Made by a program: the position numbers and the translations under genes | DNA from: Opitutales bacterium | GTDB taxonomy: Bacteria; Verrucomicrobiota; Verrucomicrobiia; Opitutales; Seribacteraceae | Length of the DNA: 64,000 bases | Assembly (NCBI GenBank): GCA_028045305.1 | Contig: JAOFTV010000007.1 | Location: 24,614-88,613, forward strand | Direction of reading: 5' to 3' | Shown: positions 9,149-16,550 of the stretch, in pieces | Layout of the letters: each line of letters begins with the position of its first letter | How positions within the stretch are numbered: position 1 is the first letter of the stretch | The notes under the pieces: generated by a model | Told to the model about the DNA's origin: nothing | The model's input: only the letters and a program-made list of their open reading frames with translations | Database searches by the model: none

Positions 9149-10255
9149 TCAGTTTATAATAAGTTCAGCCTGAAGGGCCCCAGCGTTTTTTATTGATTGC
9201 AAGATCGAAGACATTTCCCGAGTAGTTAGTCCGAGCTTGTTCAAGGCTGTCGCCAATTCGTTGACCGTAGTGGCACCTGGTGGATCCAATTCTCCAATTG
9301 CTTCAAACCTTCCAACCTCTTCGATGAGTTCCGCATTTTCTCCCTCCATCAAAGTTGTAGCACCTTGTGAAAAAGGGAGAGGTTGGCTCACCCCCGTTGT
9401 TGGATTAAGAAAGATCGTTATATTACTGCTACTCACAGCGACCGGAGATATACGAACATTTTGAGTAGCCACAATTGTTCCCGTTCTTTCGTTGACAATG
9501 ACTTTGGCGGGCACGTCTGGTTTTACATCAATACCTCCAATTGCAGCTATAAAATTAGTAGTTTGACCAGCAAAAGTAGATGGTATGCGTACATTCACTA
9601 CCCCTCCATCTTCAGCTAAGGATGTACCTGGATAATAATTATTTATAGCCTCTGCCATTTTAACAGCGGTTAAATTATCTGGGGAACGAAGAATCAAGTC
9701 CAAGGAGTTGTTTCGGACAATCGAAATAGGGATCTCTCGCTCTACCGTGCCCCCATTCGTAACCATTCCAACAGTTGGATGGTTCACCTGAACATTTCCG
9801 CCAGCATTACCGGCAGAAAGACCTCCCACAGAAACTGCACCTTGAGACACAGCATATACGACACCATCAGCACCCCTTAATGGAGTTTGAAGCAGGATTC
9901 CGCCCTGAAGAGAATCTGCATTTCCAATAGAAGAAACCGTAACATCGATTTTCCCACCCTCCTTAGCAAAAGCACCTATTTCTGCAGTTACCATAACCGC
10001 AGCAATATTTCTCGATTTATCTGCTTTGTCTGCTCGGATCCCCAAGGTTTCCAGTGCGTTGAGAATGCCAAGCTCGGTATACTCGATACGAGAATCTCCC
10101 TGCCCCGCTAGACCTGTAACTATACCGTAGCCGTATAACTGATTGCTTCGACTCCCACGCACATCCGTAAGATCTTTGATTCTAGCGGCATTTAGTGATA
10201 CGCAACTGAGGATCAGAACAAAGCTAAAAAAATGCATTCGTAAAATCATTTGCAA
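9149..10255 (-). CDS. flgI: Flagellar P-ring protein FlgI
   Basis: FlgI forms the periplasmic P ring around the rod. The 368-residue protein has an apparent signal peptide (about residues 1-23, ending SLNA), then ARIKDLTDVRGSRSNQLYGY and GIVTGLAGQGDS, the diagnostic start of mature FlgI. The pattern continues with GGILLQTPLRGADGVVYAVSQG. The C-terminus (TVNELATALNKLGLTTREM) is also typical. It lies 2 nt from flgH. Together with FlgH it indicates a Gram-negative envelope. Confidence 0.97.
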   Translation of the reverse strand: MQMILRMHFFSFVLILSCVSLNAARIKDLTDVRGSRSNQLYGYGIVTGLAGQGDSRIEYTELGILNALETLGIRADKADKSRNIAAVMVTAEIGAFAKEGGKIDVTVSSIGNADSLQGGILLQTPLRGADGVVYAVSQGAVSVGGLSAGNAGGNVQVNHPTVGMVTNGGTVEREIPISIVRNNSLDLILRSPDNLTAVKMAEAINNYYPGTSLAEDGGVVNVRIPSTFAGQTTNFIAAIGGIDVKPDVPAKVIVNERTGTIVATQNVRISPVAVSSSNITIFLNPTTGVSQPLPFSQGATTLMEGENAELIEEVGRFEAIGELDPPGATTVNELATALNKLGLTTREMSSILQSIKNAGALQAELIIN

Positions 10256-10257
10256 GA

Positions 10258-10893
10258 CTAGAAAGGATTAATGACGGAAGCTAAACGCTGATACCAAGAC
10301 TGTTTTTGGGCATCATTCAAACTTCCCTTGGATACGAATTCAACTTGAGCATCCGCAATATACTGTGAGGAAACGATATTGCGGTAACGTAAACCGTCCT
10401 TAAAACCAAATCCAATATCTTCCTGGCGAACCATTCCTTTGAGTACGGCATAATAACTTTCGCCCGAAAATGTTACCATTCTCGCACCTTCAAGAACGAG
10501 AACGCCATTAGGAAGCACATCAATTACAATAACGCTTAAGCGTCCCTTGAGGTCTTGAGTATTTGCAATCGACCCACCACCTTGGCTGTTGCTTTTAGTT
10601 TCAATTTGAGTCGACGGTAATTGACCATTGTGCGTCCCCATTTTGCTGTTTGCAAAAAGGAACTGTTGAACTGCATTCTCAATTTGAGAATTACGATTTC
10701 TGACTGAATTCTGTGAGGCAGCCAAAGAAGAGCTTTCCGCAACATCAATTGTTATTAGGTCACCAACTTTAAATGCTCGTTTCCCACCAAATAAACCTCG
10801 TTGATCGCTGGAGCTTCTCAACCAGAGCGAAGTGCCGAAAACATCTGCACCCACAAATAACAAAAGAATAAAAAATACTTTATTAAACATCAT
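10258..10893 (-). CDS. flgH: Flagellar L-ring protein FlgH, apparently non-lipidated
   Basis: FlgH forms the outer-membrane L ring. Diagnostic segments are SLWLRSSSDQRGLFGGKRA, KVGDLITIDVAESSSLA, and the C-terminal IGFGFKDGLRYRNIVSSQYIADAQVEF. The 211-residue length is normal. Most FlgH proteins are lipoproteins with a lipobox Cys; here the signal peptide ends LFVGADVFG followed by TSLW, and no Cys occurs near the cleavage site. The protein therefore seems to be an ordinary secreted protein unless another start is used. Its start overlaps the flgA stop by 4 nt (ATGA). Confidence 0.95.
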   Translation of the reverse strand: MMFNKVFFILLLFVGADVFGTSLWLRSSSDQRGLFGGKRAFKVGDLITIDVAESSSLAASQNSVRNRNSQIENAVQQFLFANSKMGTHNGQLPSTQIETKSNSQGGGSIANTQDLKGRLSVIVIDVLPNGVLVLEGARMVTFSGESYYAVLKGMVRQEDIGFGFKDGLRYRNIVSSQYIADAQVEFVSKGSLNDAQKQSWYQRLASVINPF

Positions 10894-11711
10894 AGATGTA
10901 CCTTGACACTGTTTCCGTCCAACACTTTAGCACTAAATTCTTTGTTGGAACTAATATTTTTAACACGAACCGTAGAATCTTTTACTCCATTTTCTAAAGC
11001 CACGCCCTTCATGGTGACATAAATACCATTTCCTGATGCAAAAACATTTACCAAGTCGCCTTTTTCAATAAGGGTTGTTTTGGAAAGCAAATTCCACTTT
11101 AGTGGGTTTCCTGGTTTGAGGTTAGAATCAATTTGATACCCCGAAAGCTTGGCAGATGCGGGTACTGAATTTGCATGACTTTTCAGCACATCAACTTCTC
11201 TAAGTTCGAAACTACCCAAGGAAGGGGTTGCCCCACGAGTAAGAGGTACTTTGGAAAACAAGACATCCTGCATATGAGCCAACCTTAAAGGCATAGAGAA
11301 ATCACCTTTTTTCTGTCCTTTATCCCAAATGCTAAAACGGGCAAAAGTACTTCCTACAAGCTCCTCAGGATTACAGTCTCTAATCTTTACTTGAAAATTA
11401 GAACTAACCTTGAGAGGAGTCCATTCACGTCCAAGAAAAGCCAATACCTTACCCTCGACTTGGTAGCGATGCTTGAGTAATTCGCTTAGCCTAGCTTCTA
11501 GCATGGATCGATCCAATAACTGACTACCTGAGTCTAAGGTATGGCTATTGGAAGTGTGTGAAGAGTGTGAATTGGAAAAAAAAGCGGATGTCTTTTTTTG
11601 AATATCATCACCAGAATGTGTAGGGAAAGAAATAGGTTTGAGAAACCTTTCAACTCCCGCATTTACAATAGATACAAGAAATAAAGAAATCCCTATTAAA
11701 CAGAATTTCAT
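10890..11711 (-). CDS. flgA: P-ring assembly chaperone FlgA
   Basis: FlgA is a periplasmic chaperone for P-ring formation. The 273-residue protein begins with a signal peptide (about residues 1-18, ending VNA). Its C-terminal half has the ChapFlgA/SAF arrangement: PLTRGATPSLGSFELREVDV, GNPLKWNLLSKTTLIEKGDLV and a final VRVKNISSNKEFSAKVL, which is close to the RVRN-xxSxkxxxgxVxxxgxVxV family ending. It lies between flgG (3 nt) and flgH (overlap), the usual flgFGAHI order outside enterics. Confidence 0.92.
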   Translation of the reverse strand: MKFCLIGISLFLVSIVNAGVERFLKPISFPTHSGDDIQKKTSAFFSNSHSSHTSNSHTLDSGSQLLDRSMLEARLSELLKHRYQVEGKVLAFLGREWTPLKVSSNFQVKIRDCNPEELVGSTFARFSIWDKGQKKGDFSMPLRLAHMQDVLFSKVPLTRGATPSLGSFELREVDVLKSHANSVPASAKLSGYQIDSNLKPGNPLKWNLLSKTTLIEKGDLVNVFASGNGIYVTMKGVALENGVKDSTVRVKNISSNKEFSAKVLDGNSVKVHL

Positions 11712-11714
11712 CGA

Positions 11715-12497
11715 TTATCGCTTGAGCTGATTGACTCGTGAAAGCATATCATCCGAAGTCTGTATGGATTTAGAATTCACTTCGTAAGCACGCTGAGCAA
11801 TGATCATGTTAACCATCTCTTCCACAACATTTACATTCGACATTTCTAAGTATCCTTGTTGCAGCACCCCAAAACCGTTTTCTCCCGGAGCACCAATTTC
11901 GGGGGGACCGCTAGCTTCAGTTTCAATATATAAATTTCCTCCCTGTGACTTAAGTCCTGAAGGGTTTGGAAAACGAACTAATTCTAATTGGCCGATAATT
12001 TGAGTGCCATCTGCAGTTTCAGCAGAAACTTCTCCAGTGGGCGAAATGAATACATTCGTTACTTCTGGGTCAACTTGTAAGCCAGCGGCAAGAGGCAAAG
12101 CGTCTGCGGTGGTAATCTGCCCATCTGGACCAATCTTGAAAGCTCCGTCTCGCGTGTAAGCCTCAGTGCCGTCAGCCTTCTCAACTTGAAAAAATCCTCC
12201 TCCATCAATTGCCACATCCAACTTTTCGCTTGTCTGAGTAAGTTGGCCCTGAGTAAAAATTTTTGCGGTGGAAACTACCTTTGTACCATTGCCCATTTCA
12301 ACTCCTGTCGGAATAACATTACCCGCACCAGTTTGACCTCCAGATTGTCGAGGGTTTTGGTAGAGCAAATCTTGAAATTCAATTTTATTCTTCTTATAGC
12401 CAGTTGTATTTACATTGGCAATGTTGTTGGAAATAACATTCAGATTTAGTTGCTGGGCCTGCATACCAGTCGCTCCGGAATAAAGGGATAAGTTCAT
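11715..12497 (-). CDS. flgG: Distal rod protein FlgG
   Basis: FlgG builds the distal rod. The N-terminus MNLSLYSGATGMQAQQLNL is followed by NNIANVNTTGYKK at about residues 24-36, the rod/hook family signature. DVAIDGGGFFQV lies mid-protein, and the C-terminus has LEMSNVNVVEEMVNMIIAQR, the characteristic FlgG/FlgF ending. The length of 260 residues is standard for FlgG. It follows flgF by 11 nt and precedes flgA. Confidence 0.97.
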   Translation of the reverse strand: MNLSLYSGATGMQAQQLNLNVISNNIANVNTTGYKKNKIEFQDLLYQNPRQSGGQTGAGNVIPTGVEMGNGTKVVSTAKIFTQGQLTQTSEKLDVAIDGGGFFQVEKADGTEAYTRDGAFKIGPDGQITTADALPLAAGLQVDPEVTNVFISPTGEVSAETADGTQIIGQLELVRFPNPSGLKSQGGNLYIETEASGPPEIGAPGENGFGVLQQGYLEMSNVNVVEEMVNMIIAQRAYEVNSKSIQTSDDMLSRVNQLKR

Positions 12498-12508
12498 AAT
12501 TATTTTTG

Positions 12509-13270
12509 TTAGCTGGTTTGACCAAGTGTTCCAATTGCTTTTCCTATATTTTGGTCAAAAGTTTGTATCATTTTTTGGTTGGCTTCGTGGGCTCTGGAAA
12601 CTTCGATTAATCCAATCATTTCCTCGATAGCAGAAACATTACTATTTTCGAGAAAGCCTTGCAGGATCGTAAAGTTTTCAGGCTCTGCTGATTCGGGAAC
12701 CACACCTTCTTCTTTGGCCACAAATCCGCCTCCGACTTTCTGTAAATTAAGGAGAGGGTTTTCAAAAGCAAATACACCAATCTGCCCCACTAACTGTTCC
12801 ATTTGAAAAACTTGGCCTTCCTTGTCGATCGTAACATCTCCTTGGCCGGGTATCACAGATATGGATGCTCCAGTAGAGTCGGAGAACTCATGTCCCATAC
12901 TGTTGACCATCGTGCCTTCAGCATTAAAGTAAAATTGACCGTCACGAGTATAGACAGAGTCTCCACCAGCATTTTTGAGTGCAAAAAAACCATCTCCACG
13001 AAGTGCCATATCCATCGGGTTAGAGGTTTCACGAAGTTCCCCCTCAATATAGTCGACCTGGTTTTTCATTACCGGGAAAGAACCAGGCATTTCATGCCTT
13101 AGTCTATCGTGTGTAGACCTTGCAATTTCACCACCCTCAACAGCCTCAAAAGATACAGCAACTTTTTTAAAGCCTGCCACATGACTTGCTGCAATATTAT
13201 TAGCGATTATGTTTTGGTACTGTTCTAAACCACGAAGAGCTGAGGCATTTTCATACAATGATAAATTCAC
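12509..13270 (-). CDS. flgF: Proximal rod protein FlgF (GTG start at 13270)
   Basis: FlgF is a rod protein related to FlgG. The sequence from the GTG at 13270 reads MNLSLYENASALRGLEQYQ, then NNIAASHVAGFKK, MDMALRGDGFFAL, and the C-terminal LENSNVSAIEEMIGLIEVSR. An open frame extends upstream to a TTG at 13300. That extension does not fit the family N-terminus, and it overlaps a sigma-54-like promoter element at 13282-13298, so GTG 13270 is preferred (253 residues). The gap to the upstream gene is the longest inside the flagellar cluster (130 nt) and holds the promoter and a dyad. Confidence 0.92.
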   Translation of the reverse strand: MNLSLYENASALRGLEQYQNIIANNIAASHVAGFKKVAVSFEAVEGGEIARSTHDRLRHEMPGSFPVMKNQVDYIEGELRETSNPMDMALRGDGFFALKNAGGDSVYTRDGQFYFNAEGTMVNSMGHEFSDSTGASISVIPGQGDVTIDKEGQVFQMEQLVGQIGVFAFENPLLNLQKVGGGFVAKEEGVVPESAEPENFTILQGFLENSNVSAIEEMIGLIEVSRAHEANQKMIQTFDQNIGKAIGTLGQTS

Positions 13271-13281
13271 GAGAATAAGAA

Positions 13282-13298
13282 AGCAACTATTGTGCCAC
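13282..13298 (-). promoter_or_regulatory. Sigma-54-type -24/-12 promoter of flgF
   Basis: On the minus strand the sequence is GTGGCACAATAGTTGCT. It has an exact TGGCAC -24 element and TTGCT -12 element with the invariant GG-N10-GC spacing. Counting from the -12 C predicts a transcript start near 13271, right at the flgF GTG codon. It shares TGGCRCAA and TTGC with the flgB element at 34435-34451. Function is inferred from the match; no experiment is implied. Confidence 0.6.
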
Positions 13299-13350
13299 AA
13301 AGTAGAAAAGTTGGTACATTAATTTCATGAAGATAGGTATAGTAACGCAT

Positions 13351-13370
13351 ATCATCTCCACCGAGGTGAT
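13351..13370. promoter_or_regulatory. Dyad upstream of flgF: candidate activator site
   Basis: Two 8-nt arms (ATCATCTC and GAGGTGAT, the second complementary to the first apart from one G-T wobble) flank a 4-nt centre, CACC. No T-run follows on either strand, which argues against a terminator. The centre lies about 90 nt upstream of the predicted flgF transcript start, the usual distance for an enhancer site of a sigma-54 activator. An RNA hairpin in the leader or intergenic mRNA is the alternative. Confidence 0.4.
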
Positions 13371-13400
13371 GCCGAGAAAATCGCCAAAAAAGCGAAACTT

Positions 13401-13664
13401 CTAATAAAGACAGTTAATTTCCAGAATCTTCCCCTCTGGAAGGTGAATAACAATTTTAGTGGGAGATCCATCGGTAGATAAGACTTCTACTTTAGGACAA
13501 TCCTTTTCGTCATAGATAATCTCAGAAACTTGTTCTTTCACCTCGCTTGAACTTTCGAGAGATTCGGAATCTCCAACCTCATTACCCTGATCCAGGTAGG
13601 TAGAAAAAGAAGAAGATTTGGATGCATCCAAGGAGGCACCTTTTCCAGATAAATAACTTTCCAT
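13401..13664 (-). CDS. Hypothetical 87-residue protein in flagellar cluster
   Basis: This gene is not recognised. The first 55 residues are Ser/Glu-rich and probably disordered. The last 30 (KVEVLSTDGSPTKIVIHL then PEGKILEINCLY) look like a small beta-strand unit. There is no signal peptide or membrane segment. It is placed between motB (33 nt upstream) and flgF (130 nt downstream) on the same strand. A weak sigma-54-like element (13677-13692) lies just before its ATG. A role as a regulator or chaperone in rod or motor assembly is possible but not shown. Confidence 0.65.
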   Translation of the reverse strand: MESYLSGKGASLDASKSSSFSTYLDQGNEVGDSESLESSSEVKEQVSEIIYDEKDCPKVEVLSTDGSPTKIVIHLPEGKILEINCLY

Positions 13665-13676
13665 AATTAATCAGTA

Positions 13677-13692
13677 AGCAAGTGGCATACCG
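13677..13692 (-). promoter_or_regulatory. Weak sigma-54-like element before the 87-residue gene
   Basis: The minus strand reads CGGTATGCCACTTGCT. The -12 part (TTGCT) is good and the GG-N10-GC spacing is exact, but the -24 part (CGGTAT) is poor. The predicted start falls 2 nt before the ATG at 13664, the same geometry as at flgF and flgB. It could be chance. Confidence 0.25.
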
Positions 13693-13697
13693 CTTTT

Positions 13698-14501
13698 TTA
13701 TCGGTATTTAGCCAGATCTTCTTCGCTAACATCAAGAACAAGGCTAAGTTCGACACGCCTGTTCTTATCTTTACGATTGGGAAACCTAATACGGTTGGGT
13801 TTGGTTGCTCCATGCCCTGTCATCCTTTCAAGTTTCCCTTCCAGTTCACCAGATGAGTAATGGTCTAGTGCTCGAGTCACTTCCATCGCTTGGTACAGCG
13901 AAAGTTCCCACTCAACCTTAGCATGGTCCAAAGTTTGGTTACTCAAATCCATCGAATGCGAATCAATGCGATAGGTTAAAACATGTTGCGAAAGCAGCCA
14001 AGACATTCGTTGCATGACTTTTCTACCATGGTTAGTAAGTTGAGAAGAATCAGAATCAAATAAAGGTTTGTCATCGCCATGGTACAAGGTGACTTTCAAA
14101 CCGTCTGAAGTGACCTCTAGCTGAATGACTGAGTCGTCTAACTCATGCAGTTTTAAACGTTTATACCAGTCTTGAGCAATTCTGTGAAGGACATCTATAT
14201 CAATTGATGTGGTGTCATTGGTATTTCTCATTGTAGTGTCTGAACGCCCTACAATTTGGTCTACCATACTACCTGGTCTCGCATCCTTCTGCTCAACAGG
14301 AGTCGATTTGGGCACACCTGCTTTGTATGGATCCCTAAAAAATCTGGTAGTTGCAATAATTACTTCTTCGTCTTGGGAAAGAATCCACAGGACAAGAAAA
14401 AGAGACATCATTCCGGTAACAAAATCTGCATAAGCCACCTTCCATGCCCCGCCATGGGCTTGCAAACTGAAAGTTTTCTTACCCTGAATTGGAAATGACA
14501 T
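13698..14501 (-). CDS. motB: Flagellar stator protein MotB
   Basis: MotB anchors the stator to peptidoglycan and carries the proton-binding Asp. After a short cytoplasmic segment, GGAWKVAYADFVTGMMSLF opens the single membrane helix; the Asp in YADF is the conserved ion-binding residue. The C-terminal half is OmpA-like: PLFDSDSSQLTNHGRKVM, RIDSHSMD, and finally NRIRFPNRKDKNRRVELSL, matching the N-x2-R-R-V-E-hydrophobic end. The ATG at 14501 is chosen; a GTG at 14519, immediately after the motA stop, would add six residues. Confidence 0.94.
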   Translation of the reverse strand: MSFPIQGKKTFSLQAHGGAWKVAYADFVTGMMSLFLVLWILSQDEEVIIATTRFFRDPYKAGVPKSTPVEQKDARPGSMVDQIVGRSDTTMRNTNDTTSIDIDVLHRIAQDWYKRLKLHELDDSVIQLEVTSDGLKVTLYHGDDKPLFDSDSSQLTNHGRKVMQRMSWLLSQHVLTYRIDSHSMDLSNQTLDHAKVEWELSLYQAMEVTRALDHYSSGELEGKLERMTGHGATKPNRIRFPNRKDKNRRVELSLVLDVSEEDLAKYR

Positions 14502-14519
14502 AAAAGAAAAACAAGACAC

Positions 14520-15380
14520 TCAAGCACCTTTGGCTGCATCCTTGCATTGTTCCTCCAACTCATCGGCAGTGGGTTGAATTTGCTTGTCCAAGGAACGCCT
14601 GCCAATCTCAACAGCCATGATGGGTGAAAGTCCAGTGGCAAATCCAGAAACCGATCTTTCCACAATCCTGTAATAGAGAAATTCTTGGGCTTGGTTAAGA
14701 GAGACTAATCGACCAATGGGAACTCCAATTCCATAAGCTAGGAAGATACCTAAAAAAGTTCCGCTTAATGCTGCAGCAACTTTATAACCTACAGATTCAG
14801 GATCCTCCAAGTTTGACATCGTGTTAATAATTCCTAGTACGGCAGCAACAATTCCGACTCCTGGCAAGGCATCTGAAATCATTTCTATCGCCTTTATAGA
14901 CCTGCTTGCCTCATCTTCTCTACTGCTCAATTCCGATGCCAGAATACCACCAATTTCTCCAGGTTTACACCTACCATCCACAATGGGCCTCAGTGAGTTG
15001 CAAAGAAATTCTACTAGACCAGCGTCATTCAAAAAGGAGGGATACTTCGTGAATATAGAGCTATTATTAGGATCACTAACATGCTCATCCAATGCGGGAG
15101 TTCCTTTTCGCCTACCTAGCATAAACAACTCATAGAGCAAAACGAGCAAGTCGATGTACTTATCCCTACTCCCAATACCTCCCTTGAATGCCTTGATGAT
15201 GTCTGACTTTAGGGCGTTGAGCACGGTGACAGGGCTAGACACAACAAGAATGCCAAGACCAATTCCACAAATAATCATGATTTCTCCAGCATGAATAAGA
15301 GAAACAGGATTCCCACCAGCAACAGCAAATCCGCCAATGCATGAGACGAAAACAATTATAATACCAACTGTAAGAAGCAT
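14520..15380 (-). CDS. motA: Flagellar stator protein MotA
   Basis: MotA surrounds MotB and conducts protons to drive rotation. The 286-residue protein has four hydrophobic segments: two near the N-terminus (residues 3-20 and 32-52) and two around 180-220 (LPGVGIVAAVLGIINTM and LSGTFLGIFLAYGIGVPIG). AGGNPVSLIHAGEIMIICG is typical of proton-type MotA. A charged cytoplasmic domain lies between the helix pairs. It follows fliA by 16 nt and is tightly coupled to motB. Confidence 0.96.
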   Translation of the reverse strand: MLLTVGIIIVFVSCIGGFAVAGGNPVSLIHAGEIMIICGIGLGILVVSSPVTVLNALKSDIIKAFKGGIGSRDKYIDLLVLLYELFMLGRRKGTPALDEHVSDPNNSSIFTKYPSFLNDAGLVEFLCNSLRPIVDGRCKPGEIGGILASELSSREDEASRSIKAIEMISDALPGVGIVAAVLGIINTMSNLEDPESVGYKVAAALSGTFLGIFLAYGIGVPIGRLVSLNQAQEFLYYRIVERSVSGFATGLSPIMAVEIGRRSLDKQIQPTADELEEQCKDAAKGA

Positions 15381-15396
15381 GAGATTATCGGGTTAT

Positions 15397-16188
15397 TCAG
15401 ATGACGGTTTGAAAGTGAGCTCGTAAAGTGAGAATAGAATGGGAGATTATCTGACTAATTCTGCCCTCGGATAAATTGAAAGTATGTGCAATCTCAGAAA
15501 GTCTTAATTCTTCCATGTAATAAAGCATTAAAATTTTTTGATGTTGATCAGGCAATTCTTTTATTCGTTCACGGAGATGTAAAATCTTTTCTTTTTTTTC
15601 TACTTTTTCAAAAGCAGTTGTTTCTGTGGGGTCATGAATAGTCTCATGCAAACTGAGGGAGTTTTCGTCGTTACTGGAATTGCCTGCATCTGAATCGATT
15701 GGAACAAACAGAACAGGTTGAGTCTGCTTGAGAAGATGTTGATAATCCTTGTTACACAAACCTAACGCTTCCGCAACTTCGGAGTCGCTGGGGGGACGCT
15801 GAAGTTTTGCCTCCAATTTCAATATCGTGCTTTGTAAAGATTTGGCCTTTGCACGATTGGCTCTGGGCAAATGGTCAATTTTTCTCAACTCGTCGAGTAA
15901 CGATCCCTTTATTCTCAAAATTGCGTAATTCCCGAAGGATTTTCCTTTGGATGGATCAAATCGATTAACCGCTAAAATGAGAGCCTTAACTCCTACACCA
16001 TACATATCATCAGATGCGTATGATTCGGGAAAATGATGCCTCATCCTCGAAACAATTGATTTAACTAAGGGCAAATATTTTTCAATCCAAGCATCCCTGG
16101 AATGCTTGTCCTTCATTGCCTTTTGGTAGAGGCCAGCTGCTTCCTGCAAACCTGCCTTCATCTCTTTTTGCGAATTTGCTAACATCAA
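15397..16188 (-). CDS. fliA: Flagellar sigma factor sigma-28 (FliA)
   Basis: FliA directs late flagellar gene transcription. Region 2 is visible as IEKYLPLVKSIVSRMRHHFP, ASDDMYGVGVKALILAVNRFD, FGNYAILRIKGSLLDELRK and DHLPR, the diagnostic sigma-28 series. Region 3 is RPPSDSEVAEALGL. Region 4 is a helix-turn-helix, LRLSEIAHTFNLSEGRISQI. The 263-residue length is normal. The usual anti-sigma factor FlgM is not seen in the window. It lies 2 nt from the small membrane protein gene upstream. Confidence 0.93.
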   Translation of the reverse strand: MMLANSQKEMKAGLQEAAGLYQKAMKDKHSRDAWIEKYLPLVKSIVSRMRHHFPESYASDDMYGVGVKALILAVNRFDPSKGKSFGNYAILRIKGSLLDELRKIDHLPRANRAKAKSLQSTILKLEAKLQRPPSDSEVAEALGLCNKDYQHLLKQTQPVLFVPIDSDAGNSSNDENSLSLHETIHDPTETTAFEKVEKKEKILHLRERIKELPDQHQKILMLYYMEELRLSEIAHTFNLSEGRISQIISHSILTLRAHFQTVI

Positions 16189-16190
16189 TT

Positions 16191-16547
16191 CTAGTGGTTC
16201 ATTTTAAGGCTTGAAGCAACTTTACTCTTGCTTAGGGCTTCAAGGTTGGTTGCAGCGGCAAGTTCATCTAGGGACTGTTCGGAAGATGAGCTTGCTCTAC
16301 TTTTTTTGGCCCGAGATTCACCTAAGTCTCCCTCAACCATCTTCGCTACTGATCTATTTGAGGAACTGGATTGCTTAAGAGCAAAGCCTAGAATAAACCT
16401 TCCGAGAGAACCTAAAACCAAACACCCCAACGCACCTTTAATCAAAGCAATGACTGGGTCTGCATCCACGAAAATGGATATAAGATAAAAAAACAAGAAA
16501 CCAGAAAAGCCACACAGGAAGAATAAAAATTTGGCGTCGTCGTGCAT
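16191..16547 (-). CDS. Small membrane protein between flhF and fliA
   Basis: This 118-residue protein is not recognised. Two hydrophobic segments (about residues 7-26 and 32-57) are followed by a Ser/Lys/Ala-rich soluble tail of about 60 residues with helical character. It occupies the flhF-fliA slot where FlhG, the MinD-like ATPase that limits flagellar number, often sits, but it bears no resemblance to FlhG. Gaps to both neighbours are 2-3 nt, implying co-translation. A role in motor placement or regulation is speculation from position. Confidence 0.8.
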   Translation of the reverse strand: MHDDAKFLFFLCGFSGFLFFYLISIFVDADPVIALIKGALGCLVLGSLGRFILGFALKQSSSSNRSVAKMVEGDLGESRAKKSRASSSSEQSLDELAAATNLEALSKSKVASSLKMNH

Positions 16548-16550
16548 GGC

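Noticed and set aside
13271..13300. FlgF extension from a TTG at 13300
   Set aside because: The extra ten residues do not fit the rod protein N-terminus and the DNA holds the sigma-54-like element.
13328..13405. Plus-strand ATG frame of 25 codons (MKIGIVTHIISTEVMPRKSP...) upstream of flgF
   Set aside because: It lies antisense to the cluster, has no ribosome-binding site, and covers the dyad and promoter region.
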